From Trichomonas vaginalis G3 (lineage: Eukaryota > Parabasalia > Trichomonadida > Trichomonadidae), in assembly GCF_026262505.1 (NCBI RefSeq), contig NC_067208.1:2852001-2916000 (forward strand): a stretch of DNA of 64,000 nucleotides, given 5' to 3'. The position numbers were made by a program, and so were the translations under genes. Positions 1 through 9,842 of this stretch are shown piece after piece. The number at the start of each line of letters is the position of its first letter. Positions within the stretch are counted from its first letter, which is position 1. The notes under the pieces were generated by a model. It ran no database searches. It was not told the DNA's origin and saw nothing but the letters and a program-made list of their open reading frames with translations.

Positions 1-226
1 GTTCTATTGACTTTTCAGTTTGAACAGAAGGTTTTATATGGGCTTCGTGGACTTCACCCTTGCCATACACCTTAATGTTGTCGCTTTCTGCATTCGCTAA
101 TGGAACCTTTCTTTTTCTTACGTATATTTTACCATCTTTACTCTGACTTACGTAATAGAAAGGATGTTGTATTCCTCTTGCGTCATTTAATATAATAGAC
201 TCTCGCTCTGATTTTGACAAGCTCAT
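1..226 (-). CDS. Maverick protein of unknown function, 3' part outside window
   Basis: An open frame runs leftward from an ATG at 226-224 to the window edge (75 codons seen). The visible N-terminus begins MSLSKSERES and contains a short aromatic stretch (HPFYYVSQ) and a basic run (VRKRK). No family is recognised. It is divergent from the small Lys-rich gene that starts at 272, so the two probably share a compact promoter between 227 and 271. It is listed because the frame is open throughout and the start fits the divergent arrangement seen elsewhere in this element. Confidence 0.55.
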   Translation of the reverse strand, partial: MSLSKSERESIILNDARGIQHPFYYVSQSKDGKIYVRKRKVPLANAESDNIKVYGKGEVHEAHIKPSVQTEKSIE

Positions 227-271
227 TTTACATCGGTTAAAGTTTTAATTTTGTTTTTTATCTGCAGTCAA

Positions 272-532
272 ATGACTCAGACAAGCCCTACGGACAAGAC
301 CCAAGGGGTCATAGATGTTGAAGCATTGAAGAAAGAAATTCGCGAGCAAATTTTATCCGAACTGAAGGAACAAAAACAAGAACAAAAGCCAGAGAGACCA
401 AAGAGAAAACTTAGTGAAAAACAACTAGCTGCATTAGCTGCTGGAAGACAAAAGAACCCACGTTTGCTGGCGAAGAAAGCTAGAGAAGAAGCTGAAGCAA
501 AAGCTAAAGAAGCTGAAGTGAAGAAAGAGTAA
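272..532 (+). CDS. small Lys/Glu/Ala-rich helical Maverick protein
   Basis: Codes for 86 residues. The ATG at 272 is chosen because the only upstream in-frame start is a TTG inside the presumed promoter. The protein is highly charged; its C-terminal half is a run of Lys, Glu and Ala that should form a long helix, and a basic segment near the middle (RPKRKLS) could bind nucleic acid. No family is recognised. It lies 24 bases upstream of the jelly-roll-like gene at 557 on the same strand, so the two may share a transcript or be expressed together. A role as a DNA-condensing core protein is only a guess from composition. Confidence 0.55.
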   Translation: MTQTSPTDKTQGVIDVEALKKEIREQILSELKEQKQEQKPERPKRKLSEKQLAALAAGRQKNPRLLAKKAREEAEAKAKEAEVKKE

Positions 533-556
533 ATGGTTTATTTTTATCCGAATTAA

Positions 557-1414
557 ATGTATAGACAAATACCTTTATCTGTTGCGTTCAGTAGTGAAAA
601 CCCTGACGTCAAAATAAAGGGGAACAGAGTAACGTTTAAGTTTCCAACAGACTGGATTGTGAACATAAATGAAGAGAAGTACATTGGCATAACATCTATG
701 TATATAACACGTGCTTTCAGAAAGGTTGACTTTATACTTCAAGTCGAGATAGAAAATGACGAACAGTCTTTAAGCGCCCAAAACATTCACATATACAAAT
801 ACTTTAAAGACGATACAACTTTACAAGAATGTATGATTTCATTTAATGAGATGTTCGAGAAAAAGTTCAACATTGAAGTACAAACTTTACAGCCTTTACG
901 TGAGTTTCTTGCACAACTGAAAGAAGAAGGTAGTCAGCCACAACTTATAGACTTTCATTATGAATTTAATGAAAATGAAGATGGAACTCATGACTGTCAA
1001 TTCATTGTATTCTCGCCATTCAATGAAGTAGCTAAAAAGAAAAAAAATCCATTACGTATAAGATTTCAAATCTCTGAATCCAATGAAGACTTCAAGAATG
1101 TTTTCAATTATGATGCAATGCTTCCGAGGAAAAATGAATTTTCAAAGATTGTAACACCTGGCATTTGGGATAGAAAGCAAGCAATACTTTACTCTAATAT
1201 AGCCAAAGGAGTTGAAAATGAGTTCATTGGTCATACAAGAACTTCACCACTTCCTAACCCTAAATACTATAAATTAACTGGCTTCAATCGTGAGTTTTGG
1301 ATAGACATGTTCTCCACTCATGACCATAACTGCCCAGTGTTCTTACCTCCAGACCATAAGGACTGTCTCTACATTGAAGCACAACTCTTAAACTCTACCA
1401 TCGCAGTATTGTAA
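557..1414 (+). CDS. candidate jelly-roll structural protein of the Maverick
   Basis: Codes for 285 residues with alternating hydrophobic strands typical of all-beta proteins and no signal peptide or membrane segment. Its size, its start (YRQIPLSVAFSS) and its C-terminal pattern of a Lys-Asp stretch followed by a hydrophobic strand (CLYIEAQLL) resemble the product of 16994-17875, so the two may be distant paralogues. In Polintons proteins of this size include the penton-type single jelly roll. The match is by pattern only; no decisive motif was seen. The gene converges on the polymerase remains across a short spacer holding repeated ATGACCTCA motifs. Confidence 0.5.
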   Translation: MYRQIPLSVAFSSENPDVKIKGNRVTFKFPTDWIVNINEEKYIGITSMYITRAFRKVDFILQVEIENDEQSLSAQNIHIYKYFKDDTTLQECMISFNEMFEKKFNIEVQTLQPLREFLAQLKEEGSQPQLIDFHYEFNENEDGTHDCQFIVFSPFNEVAKKKKNPLRIRFQISESNEDFKNVFNYDAMLPRKNEFSKIVTPGIWDRKQAILYSNIAKGVENEFIGHTRTSPLPNPKYYKLTGFNREFWIDMFSTHDHNCPVFLPPDHKDCLYIEAQLLNSTIAVL

Positions 1415-1439
1415 AATCTACGCTACTTTTATTTTTATC

Positions 1440-1536
1440 ACGAATGACCTCATTGCTGACAAAAATAAATGACCTCATTCATGACCTCATTGCTGACAAA
1501 AATAAGCCGCTAGCGGCAAGGGCGAAGCCCATGACC
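1440..1536. repeat. ATGACCTCA motif cluster in a convergent spacer
   Basis: Four copies of ATGACCTCA sit in about 95 bases; two are followed by the same GCTGACAAAAATAA tail. A small GC-rich palindrome (GCCGCTAGCGGC) lies between the last two. The cluster fills the gap between two converging Maverick genes, so it may act in 3' end formation, or it may be simple tandem growth. Confidence 0.6.
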
Positions 1537-4500
1537 TCAGAACTTCAACTTACGAATAAAGCTTGTTTTAGTCGTTATTGAGAAGTTAAACTTTTCAGCA
1601 AAGCAAGGACTAGAAGACTTACATAAGTCAAATCCAATCTCTTGACCGTCATAAAGTGCTTTATATAACTTCATAACACTGAACTCAGAGTCTTTGTCAA
1701 ATTTTCCTTGCGGAACCATTAAACCTTTATCTTCATCATAGAAACACTGAACAGAGTCAGGAAACATTTCATTAGCGGTTAAAGCAATAACATCTTGCTT
1801 CACGCCTTTCATTCTGCAGTGAAATGCAACTTCATTTAAATCGTTAGTGAGTAAGTCTATGTAAGTCTTCTTTCCACAAAATATTGACTTGTATGCTAAA
1901 CTTTGTTTTCCAGGTGTTATTTCGGCAAAGTCACTATGAAACTGACCAAGGTTTTTACCAATGAGAACTCTTCCATAACGTTTCTCAAACTCTTCAGCTA
2001 AACGAGGGATATCTTCATTGTAGAGATGCATACTGTCGGTATCGCTATAAAAGATGTCCATTCCTAAGTCTTCAGCAGTACAGAATACTTCACACATTAT
2101 TCTCTTCGACATAGATAGAATGTTAACACCAAGTGGGCAAAAGTTAAAATGTCTGCAAATGCTTTTCGTTAGCTTGAAAATAGTTTTATCTGAACCATCC
2201 AAACCTTCGAACTTCACTATATGGTTGTAGTTTCTGATGGCATATCTTATAGCATCTTTGTCATTTACTATGGTTATTTTTGACTCAATAGGAGATAGAA
2301 TAGTTTTGCCATAAATACTGTTCAGAATGAGCTTTATATTTTCTTGCAAAGGATTTCCTTCTTTCTTATACTTTAACCTTAACTCAAACAACTTCTTTAC
2401 TTCATCTCTTATTCTCATATCTCTGTTTCCATCGTAATAGTATCCTTGCAACACTTCACATTTGACACCTTGATATTTTATGAGGTCTTGTAATGTTATA
2501 TGGTCAACATACATTAAACAGCAAGTGTTTGAACTTCTGGAACGTTAAGTTCTGGATTTAGTTCAGGGTCACAAACTATTAAAGGAAAGTGTCTATGTAT
2601 TCCAATCTCTGTTATCTTAATGAGAACAAAGAAGCCAGACATAAACTTTTCACCAATGGGTTCCTTTTGGTCGTCATCGAATAAATGTCTCATGAGATAC
2701 TCTGTGCTTAACATTTCTTTCTTCATAACCTTTGGAATACCTTCTAAAGTATAAAGTCTTGCTATAGCTGATGGATATAATGAAACAGCGTCGAAATCAG
2801 CAATGAGTTTCTTTTCTCTTTTGTTTAATGTTATCTGACAACATACATCTTCCACCTTGAATGCATCTCGAAATAAATTCTCTTGGTTTATTTGAGAGGT
2901 CATATAAATTTCCATTCGGGAAGTACACTCTGTTCTCAAATAATTTGTTAGCAATTGAACAAATACTAACGTAGTCATAAACGTTTAAATCAAATTCTTT
3001 CAATATGTCATTGCGGAACTTAACAAACCTTCTCTTAAAATTCTTACATCTTGTTTGCAATAAAATGTGCTATATTTTCTAAGTCGAAGTGGTTTCATCT
3101 ATTCTGCAACCTTTGATGGAATCTATGTTTTTCATGAATGTATTGCATCATGGATAAAACTTACATGCTTCAGAAATGACACCAGTTCTGTTGTCATTTG
3201 CTAACAAAACACTGCTGTAGTAGTTATATGGAAATACTTCTTTCGGTCCTGTTTGTAAGTTAAACATAGCAGGAAATAGTTTAAGCTTCTTATTTATAAC
3301 ACTGTAAGAGTCTTTTATAATAATTGCCCGTCCTTTATATAAACCAGTTATTTGCATTGTTCGTGAACCTTTAATGATGGGAGTTCCTTTCACTTCTGTC
3401 ATGTGTCTTAAGATGAAGTTTATGTCATAACTGAGGTTATGGAAATATATTAAACTCTTGTCAGGAAGTCGTTCCAAAAATTCTGTTGCACAGTTCTGAC
3501 CCCAATGCTTTCACTCACTGAACCATCTTCACTGTCATAACAGATGTTAAAAGCTTTATGAAAGCCATCGTACTGCACTCAAAGTCAGCAAAGAAAACGT
3601 GCTCAGGTAATGAATTTACATTTAGCTTTATTTACTTCTTTTGACTCTGCTTTCTTCTTCAGTTGTACACAATACTTTGGAGCATATGTCAAATCTTTAA
3701 ATGGTGCAAGGTTCTGTTTATATAAGTCAGTAGTATATGTGAAAAGTTCTCCATAAGAAATAGGTTCGAAATATTTGCACTCCCACAATGTTTTCATAAC
3801 ATCCCATAACGGTGTTGTTCTATCATAACGAACTACATATTTATCTTCTCTCTTTGTATAAATCTTCATCTGTTTCTCAATGTTCATTCCACCACAAGCT
3901 TTGAGAATTTCTTTATAGTTTCGAATGAAGTATGTTGTCATTGGTAATCTTTCATTTAGCATGTAGTGGTCTTCAACAAGAAGTAAGTCAATAGTTCGAA
4001 CAGTTTTACATTCTTTTGGTATGTATCTCTTTATTTCATTATGTCTTGAGTCATTGAAGTAACCAATGGTAACATTAAATGCTATACCTGTTGCGTCAGA
4101 AATTTCTTGTACTTTACTTTGAGGAAAGTCTCTAACACGAATGACTTCTCTCATGTGGTCAATAGTCTCTCATCTACTCCAGCCTGAATGCAAGCATAAA
4201 CGAAACAATTGTCTTCTGTCATAAGTGTTGCAGTTCTTTTGTTCAGTTCATTGAAGATTTGGTAGCGTTCAAGATTTATAGGTAATGTGCAAAGATACTT
4301 CCAGAACTGACCGCTTCTCTTCTTATAAAACTTCTTTTCACCATTATCTTTCCAAAAGCTTTCTATAAGTGCTGGGTTTCCTGTTTGCTTAAGAGCTTCC
4401 AAAATGGCTTTCTGGTCATTTGTCAGTGTGCTTTCATCTCTATATGGTCTCTTTTTTGGTTTGCCTTTCTTTACATCTGACATCGTTAAGCCTTCATATT

Positions 4501-5376
4501 CTGTTAAATCATACATCTTTATTTCGGTAAGATTCTTTATGTTTGTCAAGAAGAAGTCATAGTGCATTTCAACAATACCTGCAGCATTTGCTTCTATCTC
4601 TGATATAAAGTTCTCCTTCAAGAGCTGATGTAGTAATGTTCCAATATTATTGAGGTTTAACGTAGAACATTCATACTTTCCACCAAGTTTATAACATACC
4701 ATCCATCTCTGTTGCGAGTTTATTTTAATTTTCTCTAAGAGTCTCATGAAAACCTTACCGAAATGTTTGTGTAAGTAGTCTCTGTTTGGTTCATCTAAAG
4801 CTTCGATGTTAAAGTCAATGAGTCTATTGCCTGACTTCACATTTCTCTTCCTATTCTCTTCATCTTTCTTTAACCATCTCTCACCTTCTTTTGGTTTGTC
4901 GTCAATGGAACGAATGACATCGTTAGCTTTGCGAACTTGTTCTATAGCACTTTTAAACATCTCTCTTCTCTGTTGTTTCAGTGTGTCATCTCTCTTTCGT
5001 GTTTCACCAACGTTTGCATTTGTTATGTCAAACATTCTCTTCTTACTTCATGAGGTACAGCTCTTCTTGTTTCACCAACGTTTGCATTTGTTATGTCAAA
5101 CATCTCTCTTCTTACTTCATGAGGTACTGAACGTCTATGATATAAGTCAATAGCAATGTCATTTAAAGGAAATGCTCTTGCATGGACTTCGTCCTCGCCG
5201 CGTTGCGGCTTTATGAACTCATGAATTCTATCATAACTTATTGCACCATTATAGTCTTTAATGAAGTCAGCGAGTGCTTTTTTGTTTGTTGCGTAATGCT
5301 TTGCAACATCTATATTAGCTTCTGTAAGAAGTTGTTTTATTTCCGAGTGTTCTAACTTAGACAACTTCCGATACAT
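1537..5376 (-). pseudogene. Maverick family B DNA polymerase, broken (fossil)
   Basis: Remains of the protein-primed type family B DNA polymerase that Mavericks use to copy themselves. All three polymerase motifs are visible: motif A (DFDAVSLYPS), motif B (KLILNSIYG) and motif C with the catalytic aspartates (YSDTDS). An N-terminal part looks like a SAP-type helical DNA-binding segment, followed by a long linker region with no recognised fold. The region is transcribed leftward and faces the gene at 5466. The gene is clearly broken, with about five or six breaks. The N-terminal part carries the same nine-residue KPQRGEDEV module as the gene at 17876. Confidence 0.92.
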
Positions 5377-5465
5377 CTTTAGTAGGAAATAAAAAATATT
5401 TTTTGAAAAAATTAGATTAGATTTTTTAAAGTTATTTTTCAAAATAATTTAATATTTTTATTTTA

Positions 5466-5939
5466 ATGAAACACATGCAAGATTGCAAGTTCTTTTCATA
5501 CAATGCTCTCGCTACTGCCATCAAGAATGAGTTCAATGGTTCTGCAAACGTTAATGTTATCTTTAACAAGAAGTTTGTGAAAGAATCTAAGTTCGGTCAG
5601 TATGTCAGACCATTAGCTATTGTCATTGACCGCAAACGTTATACTTCACAAGAGTTAGCAGTAGTTTTGAAACAAAAGGGTTTCTTCGTGAATGTCAAAG
5701 ATACTCATTATACTGTTATAAAGAACTCCAACATTGACTTCTTCAGTATTGCTATGAATCTTTCCGAACAGAAAGAATATAAGAAGGGTGAAACAAATGT
5801 GAAATATTATCCTTCATCTCTGAAGACAATAACGAACAAAGATGTTATACAGAAATTCTTACCAAAGGTTGAAGAAGCTTCAATTGACATTGACGAAGGA
5901 AGTGAAATGGTTGAAGAAATTGACCCTGAAGCTATTTAA
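5466..5939 (+). CDS. Maverick protein of unknown function, 157 residues
   Basis: Begins with the ATG at 5466, five bases after a T-rich stretch (ATATTTTTATTTT). It is divergent from the polymerase remains, whose start lies about 90 bases away. The product is mixed alpha/beta with Lys-rich stretches and ends in an acidic tail (about 25 residues, many Glu and Asp). No family, membrane segment or cysteine cluster was recognised. A GGTGA/TCACC inverted-repeat cluster begins 17 bases after its stop codon, as at other gene ends in this element. Confidence 0.6.
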   Translation: MKHMQDCKFFSYNALATAIKNEFNGSANVNVIFNKKFVKESKFGQYVRPLAIVIDRKRYTSQELAVVLKQKGFFVNVKDTHYTVIKNSNIDFFSIAMNLSEQKEYKKGETNVKYYPSSLKTITNKDVIQKFLPKVEEASIDIDEGSEMVEEIDPEAI

Positions 5940-5955
5940 GCAAAAATATATTTTT

Positions 5956-5990
5956 GGTGAAGAGGTGAGATGTCACCTGTTTTTTCACCT
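5956..5990. repeat. GGTGA/TCACC cluster 1
   Basis: Two GGTGA copies followed by two TCACC copies, able to fold as a hairpin, between the end of the gene at 5466 and the end of the KilA-N-like gene. Related clusters lie at 7718, 7898, 8999, 9843 and 18624. Confidence 0.75.
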
Positions 5991-5997
5991 CATTCTC

Positions 5998-6043
5998 TCT
6001 TCGTTAATGTTGTCGTGACTTCTTCGTTAATGTTGTCGTGACT
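5998..6043. repeat. 23 bp direct repeat, two copies
   Basis: The unit TTCGTTAATGTTGTCGTGAC with three flanking bases occurs twice head to tail, ending at the stop codon of the leftward gene. Confidence 0.7.
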
Positions 6044-6871
6044 TCATTCTTCCTCTTTGAAGTTGTCAAAATACTCTGTTATTTTTTCCTTCAGTAATGT
6101 TAAGTCTTCTTTGAAGGTAAGTATTGTGCAACCTTTGATGTCATAGTGTGTTTGAGGAAGAGTATTTTTGACAATTTCCTTTATTTGCTCATTCGGTGTC
6201 ATTGAAATCGGTAAGTTTTCACGATAGAACCAGTTTCTGTCAGATTTATATATTTTAGCAAGGTCGTAAAAGCTTTTGTTGTTTCTTCTGACTAAATGCA
6301 ACATAACCATATCTCTGTCTTCTTCATTTTCCATCTCTTCAGCGTAAATCATATACTTATAACTCTTTTCCTTTCCTTTTGGTACCGAACGTGGTATTCT
6401 TTTCTGAATGCTTTTGTCTTTTGCTTCAATGACTTCATCTTTTGCTTGAAGTTTCTTTTCCATCTGTTCGCGTTCTGCTTTATATAGTTCATCTAACATC
6501 ATGAAAATATAACAAGCATAACGAGGTGAAGCCCACATTGCTACAGCGTTTACTAAAAGTCTATGAACATAATAACCTTTCAAACCAGGTGCCAAATTCT
6601 TGCGATTTTCGTACGGAATCTCTTCCCTCGGTTTTCCGAGGGAAGCAATCATATGAGGAAATTCTTCTAAAAGTTCTTTTGTCTGTTGGTTTTCAAACCA
6701 ATGATATGCTTGCTTTGTAGAACGAAGAGCGTTCATTATACTTTGCATTTGGTACATGTCGTCTTTGACAGAACGAATGAGTCTCAATTGTTTGTTATAC
6801 TGTATGTATTCGTATTCTTCATTAATGGCTTCATGAACGATAGCAGTTGTTGTGTTCTCTGATGTTGACAT
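6044..6871 (-). CDS. KilA-N/Bro-like Maverick protein
   Basis: Codes for 275 residues from the ATG at 6871. The longer open frame upstream is rejected: it starts at GTG and translates an AT-rich promoter block also found before two other genes. A central stretch (residues about 65-130) with the pattern LVNAVAMWASPRYACYIF matches the C-terminal half of KilA-N domains, a DNA-binding fold of large DNA viruses and phages. It is followed by a charged coiled-coil-like segment and a C-terminal part like those attached to Bro proteins. The frame is open. Role inferred: DNA-binding regulator. Confidence 0.7.
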   Translation of the reverse strand: MSTSENTTTAIVHEAINEEYEYIQYNKQLRLIRSVKDDMYQMQSIMNALRSTKQAYHWFENQQTKELLEEFPHMIASLGKPREEIPYENRKNLAPGLKGYYVHRLLVNAVAMWASPRYACYIFMMLDELYKAEREQMEKKLQAKDEVIEAKDKSIQKRIPRSVPKGKEKSYKYMIYAEEMENEEDRDMVMLHLVRRNNKSFYDLAKIYKSDRNWFYRENLPISMTPNEQIKEIVKNTLPQTHYDIKGCTILTFKEDLTLLKEKITEYFDNFKEEE

Positions 6872-6930
6872 TACTGTCTTTACATACAAAATAAAAAAAA
6901 TAAATAAAAATAAAATTAGCGTTATTTTTT
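6872..6930 (-). promoter_or_regulatory. shared promoter block, copy 1
   Basis: Read leftward this is an AT-rich block beginning AAAAAATAACGCTAATTTTA and ending just before the ATG at 6871. Near-identical blocks precede the ATGs at 8918 and 9754, which marks it as the promoter and fixes the three start codons. Confidence 0.75.
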
Positions 6931-6979
6931 CTGAGATAAACACTATTTCTTCACAACATTAAATTTTATCCTGTATGAA

Positions 6980-7354
6980 ATGACTTTAAAAAGATTATTG
7001 ACTGACTTCGAATACTATCTCATTGACGCACTGACAGACCCTCAAAACTGTGTTGAAAGTTCTTTAAGCTTTAAGATTGAAGGTACGACGCATTTTGTCT
7101 TCACTTACGTATTGAAAGAATATGACCATTATCATAACGAAGTGAATCAAACACTAATAAAATTTGTAGATAAAAAATTGGTTAACAATGAATATTTTAA
7201 ACGTGAAGACCCAAACACTGCTGGAGATGATGAAGAATACAGACAAGTTATTGAAAAAAATAACGCAAGATTAGATGCAATAGAAAAGAATTTTAATGAA
7301 TGTCTTACAAACACGTATGAATATCTTATGCGGTGGGAAGCTAGATGGAAATAA
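6980..7354 (+). CDS. small helical Maverick protein of unknown function
   Basis: Codes for 124 residues and is divergent from the KilA-N-like gene to its left. The product is mostly helical and charged, with an acidic stretch in the middle (AGDDEEYR) and an aromatic C-terminus (MRWEARWK). No family is recognised and no signal or membrane segment is visible. It is probably real because the frame is open, the start fits the divergent promoter layout, and base composition is like that of its neighbours. Confidence 0.5.
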   Translation: MTLKRLLTDFEYYLIDALTDPQNCVESSLSFKIEGTTHFVFTYVLKEYDHYHNEVNQTLIKFVDKKLVNNEYFKREDPNTAGDDEEYRQVIEKNNARLDAIEKNFNECLTNTYEYLMRWEARWK

Positions 7355-7395
7355 ATTTACGTCAAATATGCAATTTATAAAATCTTATGTCGACA

Positions 7396-7469
7396 GGCTA
7401 CGTAGCACAGTGGTCTAAGGTGGTGTTATGGAGGGGTCAGGGTCTGTGGTTCGAACCGCGACAGCGCCG
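7396..7469 (+). other. tRNA-like sequence with A and B boxes inside the Maverick
   Basis: A 74-base stretch holds a perfect Pol III A box (TAGCACAGTGG) and a B box (GGTTCGAACC) at tRNA spacing, and T-rich runs follow within 15 bases. No convincing anticodon stem and only a partial acceptor stem can be drawn, so it is not called as a working tRNA. It may be a decayed tRNA copy or a Pol III promoter for a small RNA. Confidence 0.4.
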
Positions 7470-7717
7470 TATTTTCTTATTTTCTTTGTTTGTCTTGTTT
7501 GTCGTGAATAAAAAGTGTCATAAAAGTGCTCTATCTTCCACGGGAATAAATAAAAATTTACTTTATTTCTTCTTTATTTCTTTGTTCCCGTGGAAGAAGG
7601 GTTTTGCTGTTTTTTCTGTTTTTTCTCAGCCGAAATCAATGATTTTTTCATTTTTGGAATCCTTAGCGAATGAGGAATCTTTTCTCTCGTGGAAGCTTTG
7701 ACCTAAAATATAATTTA
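7470..7717. other. spacer with an inverted repeat
   Basis: No gene is seen. CTTCCACGGGAATA and its near complement TTCCCGTGGAAG (about 7530-7592) can pair, and a third CGTGGAAG lies further on. The overlapping open frame starting at 7387 simply translates the tRNA-like stretch and T-rich DNA. Confidence 0.5.
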
Positions 7718-7763
7718 GGTGAAGAGGTGACATCTCACCTGTTTTTTCACCTGTTTTCTCACC
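7718..7763. repeat. GGTGA/TCACC cluster 2
   Basis: AGGTGAAGAGGTGA, then TCACC repeated three times. It is followed by CCCTAGTTATTTTATAA, which is shared with cluster 3. Confidence 0.75.
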
Positions 7764-7897
7764 CTAGTTATTTTATAAACGTTTCACATGGTAAACGTTA
7801 TTTTTTTAAATTTTGTGAAAACTCAACGGTTTGACACAAGCCCTAAAAATTATTTTACTCAGAATTTTGTTGCTAAATTCAGTAAAAATAATGTTTA

Positions 7898-7943
7898 GGT
7901 GAAGAGGTGAGATGTCACCTGTTTTTTCACCTGTTTTCTCACC
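7898..7943. repeat. GGTGA/TCACC cluster 3
   Basis: Nearly identical to cluster 2 including its downstream tail, 180 bases away. It ends about 10 bases before the stop codon of the leftward gene at 7953. Confidence 0.75.
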
Positions 7944-7952
7944 CTAGTTATT

Positions 7953-8918
7953 TTATAAGCGTTTTACATGAATTGTACGATGTATATTTGAAATCCTAAA
8001 CAATTTCGTAGCTTCTATTTCTTCGCTGAGGATATCAAAAGTTTTAACAATGCCGAAAGTCTCTTTATATTTCTTCTTGACGTCAGATAGAAGGAAATCT
8101 TCTACTGTTGGATAGTTTTTGTTCAGAAATGCTAACATGTCCATTTTATCTTCTGCTGGTTTCTCTACTTCTTTCTTTAAGTCAGCATAGTCGTTTCGCA
8201 TTCTTTCTATCTCTTTGACGGAGTAGTTATATTTCCTAATTGCTGCTTTACATTTAGAACATTGCGGATTCATTTTTGCGTTATATTCTGAAACCTTACC
8301 TGCTAAAACAACTAAGGCGTCAATGGTTTTCTTTAACTCAAAAGCAGTTGGTCTTATCTGTTCGTTCCATATTTTACCTCTTCTATCTTTATCTCTTATC
8401 TGCCATACACATTCAGCAACTAACGAAACAAAGTTATCGTAGGTCTTAAACTCCCCGGATTTATATATGTCAGAAACATTCTTATATACCATGTCGCAAT
8501 CTTTGTCCATAACCTTATGGTTGCAATGAAATCCTAGAAACTCATAGTTTACCTTTCGAATGAACTTCTTTATTTCTACTGAGTCAGTTGGTTTCACTTC
8601 TATTTCATCGAATTCAGGAATAGTTAGTTTTTGATGCTGAATTTCAGGTAGTTTAGGTAAATGGTCAATAATGTCCTGCATTTCATAAAGATACTGTTCA
8701 TTTGTTTCATCTTTCGCACTACAGTCTAAATTACTTGTTAAAAGTTCTTGCTTTATCTTCTGGATTTTTGTTTCGAAAGTATATGAAGAAGGAATGAAGC
8801 TTTTCATCTCTACTAACATAGATGTTGGATTCATGACTAACGAGTTTGGTGAAGTTGTTGTGGACAGAGTCCCGCCGTTCGCGGCTTGAATTGTTGTTGT
8901 GCCGATTGTTGAAATCAT
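7953..8918 (-). CDS. Maverick protein of unknown function with a Cys pair
   Basis: Codes for 321 residues from the ATG at 8918, set by the shared promoter block directly upstream. The N-terminus is rich in Thr, Ser and Asn, the middle is helical with several Cys and His, and one CSKC pair lies in the second half (NPQCSKCKAA), which could hold a metal ion. The C-terminal third is charged and probably coiled coil. No family is recognised. It shares its promoter block with the two KilA-N-type genes on either side, so the three are probably switched on together. Confidence 0.6.
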   Translation of the reverse strand: MISTIGTTTIQAANGGTLSTTTSPNSLVMNPTSMLVEMKSFIPSSYTFETKIQKIKQELLTSNLDCSAKDETNEQYLYEMQDIIDHLPKLPEIQHQKLTIPEFDEIEVKPTDSVEIKKFIRKVNYEFLGFHCNHKVMDKDCDMVYKNVSDIYKSGEFKTYDNFVSLVAECVWQIRDKDRRGKIWNEQIRPTAFELKKTIDALVVLAGKVSEYNAKMNPQCSKCKAAIRKYNYSVKEIERMRNDYADLKKEVEKPAEDKMDMLAFLNKNYPTVEDFLLSDVKKKYKETFGIVKTFDILSEEIEATKLFRISNIHRTIHVKRL

Positions 8919-8970
8919 ATCTTTTATACAAAATAAAAAAATAAATAAAAATAAAATTAGCGTTATTTTT
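8919..8970 (-). promoter_or_regulatory. shared promoter block, copy 2
   Basis: Carries the same TAACGCTAATTTTA core and AT-rich spacer as at 6872-6930, ending just before the ATG at 8918. Confidence 0.75.
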
Positions 8971-8998
8971 ATTTCGGGAAAATTCATGAAAATTCAAG

Positions 8999-9047
8999 AG
9001 GTGAAAAATTAGGTGAAAAAACAGGTGACATCTCACCACTTCACCTA
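8999..9047. repeat. GGTGA/TCACC cluster 4
   Basis: Three GGTGA copies then two TCACC copies. It lies just upstream of promoter block copy 2 and downstream of the stop of the gene at 9089, so it sits between two leftward genes. Confidence 0.75.
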
Positions 9048-9088
9048 AACATTATTTTTGGTGAATTCAATAAAAATAAATGGTTCAT

Positions 9089-9754
9089 TTACTCACAATA
9101 TTTTTGTACAAAACGACCCCAAACTTTTAACTTCTTTTCTGCAGCTTCAAATGCTATCTTAGCGAGTTCATATTCTCTAAATTCTCTCTTTAAATCTTCT
9201 TGTTCCCATTGGTCTAGTTCGTATGGAGAATCTCTATAACCATAATATATCTCACGTTCATGTTCTAATTGTTTTTCACACATTTTTCCAACTTCTTCTT
9301 CGAACAAAGGTTTAGCATTCTCCACTGTATCTTCGAGTTCTTCTTCATCTAACTTCTCATGAACTTTCTTGTCTATGGAGTCCATAATATCTTTGACATA
9401 AAATGCATACTTTACAGAGCACCATTCAGCAACAAAATGAACGAGGTCAGCATGTATGTAAATACCTTTGAATTCATTCATAACGCCCTTAGTAAGCTCA
9501 TAAAATGCTTGTTTTGAGGTCGAGCCACTTTTGGCTCCACCGTATTCGTTCATCCAAAACTCAAGAATTTCCTGCATTTTAGTACTATTGAGAAATCTGT
9601 TTAAATGGTTTAACCTTCCCGCTTCTCTTGCCATCTTTGTTGCATTAATGTAACCATCCTTGTCTCTACGTAAGACTTCAATACCGTTATAAGTGCCTTT
9701 TGTGAATGTTTCACCATTAGATTTGTTCGTGAATGTTTTTGCTTCGACTGACAT
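9089..9754 (-). CDS. KilA-N domain protein of the Maverick
   Basis: Codes for 221 residues from the ATG at 9754; the longer frame upstream is translated promoter. Residues about 15-115 are a clear KilA-N domain: the signature DGYINATKMAREAG, then RFLNSTKMQEIL, then YIHADLVHFVAEWCSVKYAF. KilA-N is a DNA-binding fold of phages and large DNA viruses and is common in Mavericks of trichomonads. The C-terminal half is acidic and coiled-coil-like. The frame is open. Role inferred: regulator of element genes or replication. Among the three genes sharing the promoter block, this one is the most confidently assigned. Confidence 0.85.
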   Translation of the reverse strand: MSVEAKTFTNKSNGETFTKGTYNGIEVLRRDKDGYINATKMAREAGRLNHLNRFLNSTKMQEILEFWMNEYGGAKSGSTSKQAFYELTKGVMNEFKGIYIHADLVHFVAEWCSVKYAFYVKDIMDSIDKKVHEKLDEEELEDTVENAKPLFEEEVGKMCEKQLEHEREIYYGYRDSPYELDQWEQEDLKREFREYELAKIAFEAAEKKLKVWGRFVQKYCE

Positions 9755-9811
9755 TTCTGTTCTTACATACAAAATAAAAAAATAAATAAAAATAAAATTA
9801 GCGTTATTTTT
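9755..9811 (-). promoter_or_regulatory. shared promoter block, copy 3
   Basis: Third copy of the AT-rich block with the TAACGCTAATTTTA core, directly before the ATG at 9754; its ATG-proximal part (GTATGTAAGAACAGAA) also resembles copy 1. Confidence 0.75.
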
Positions 9812-9842
9812 GGTCTTTTGTGAAAATTCATGAAAATTCAAG

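Noticed and set aside
7387-7701. 104-residue open frame in the Maverick
   Set aside because: It begins by translating the tRNA-like stretch (the VAQWSK and PRQRR pattern typical of translated tRNA genes) and ends in T-rich spacer.
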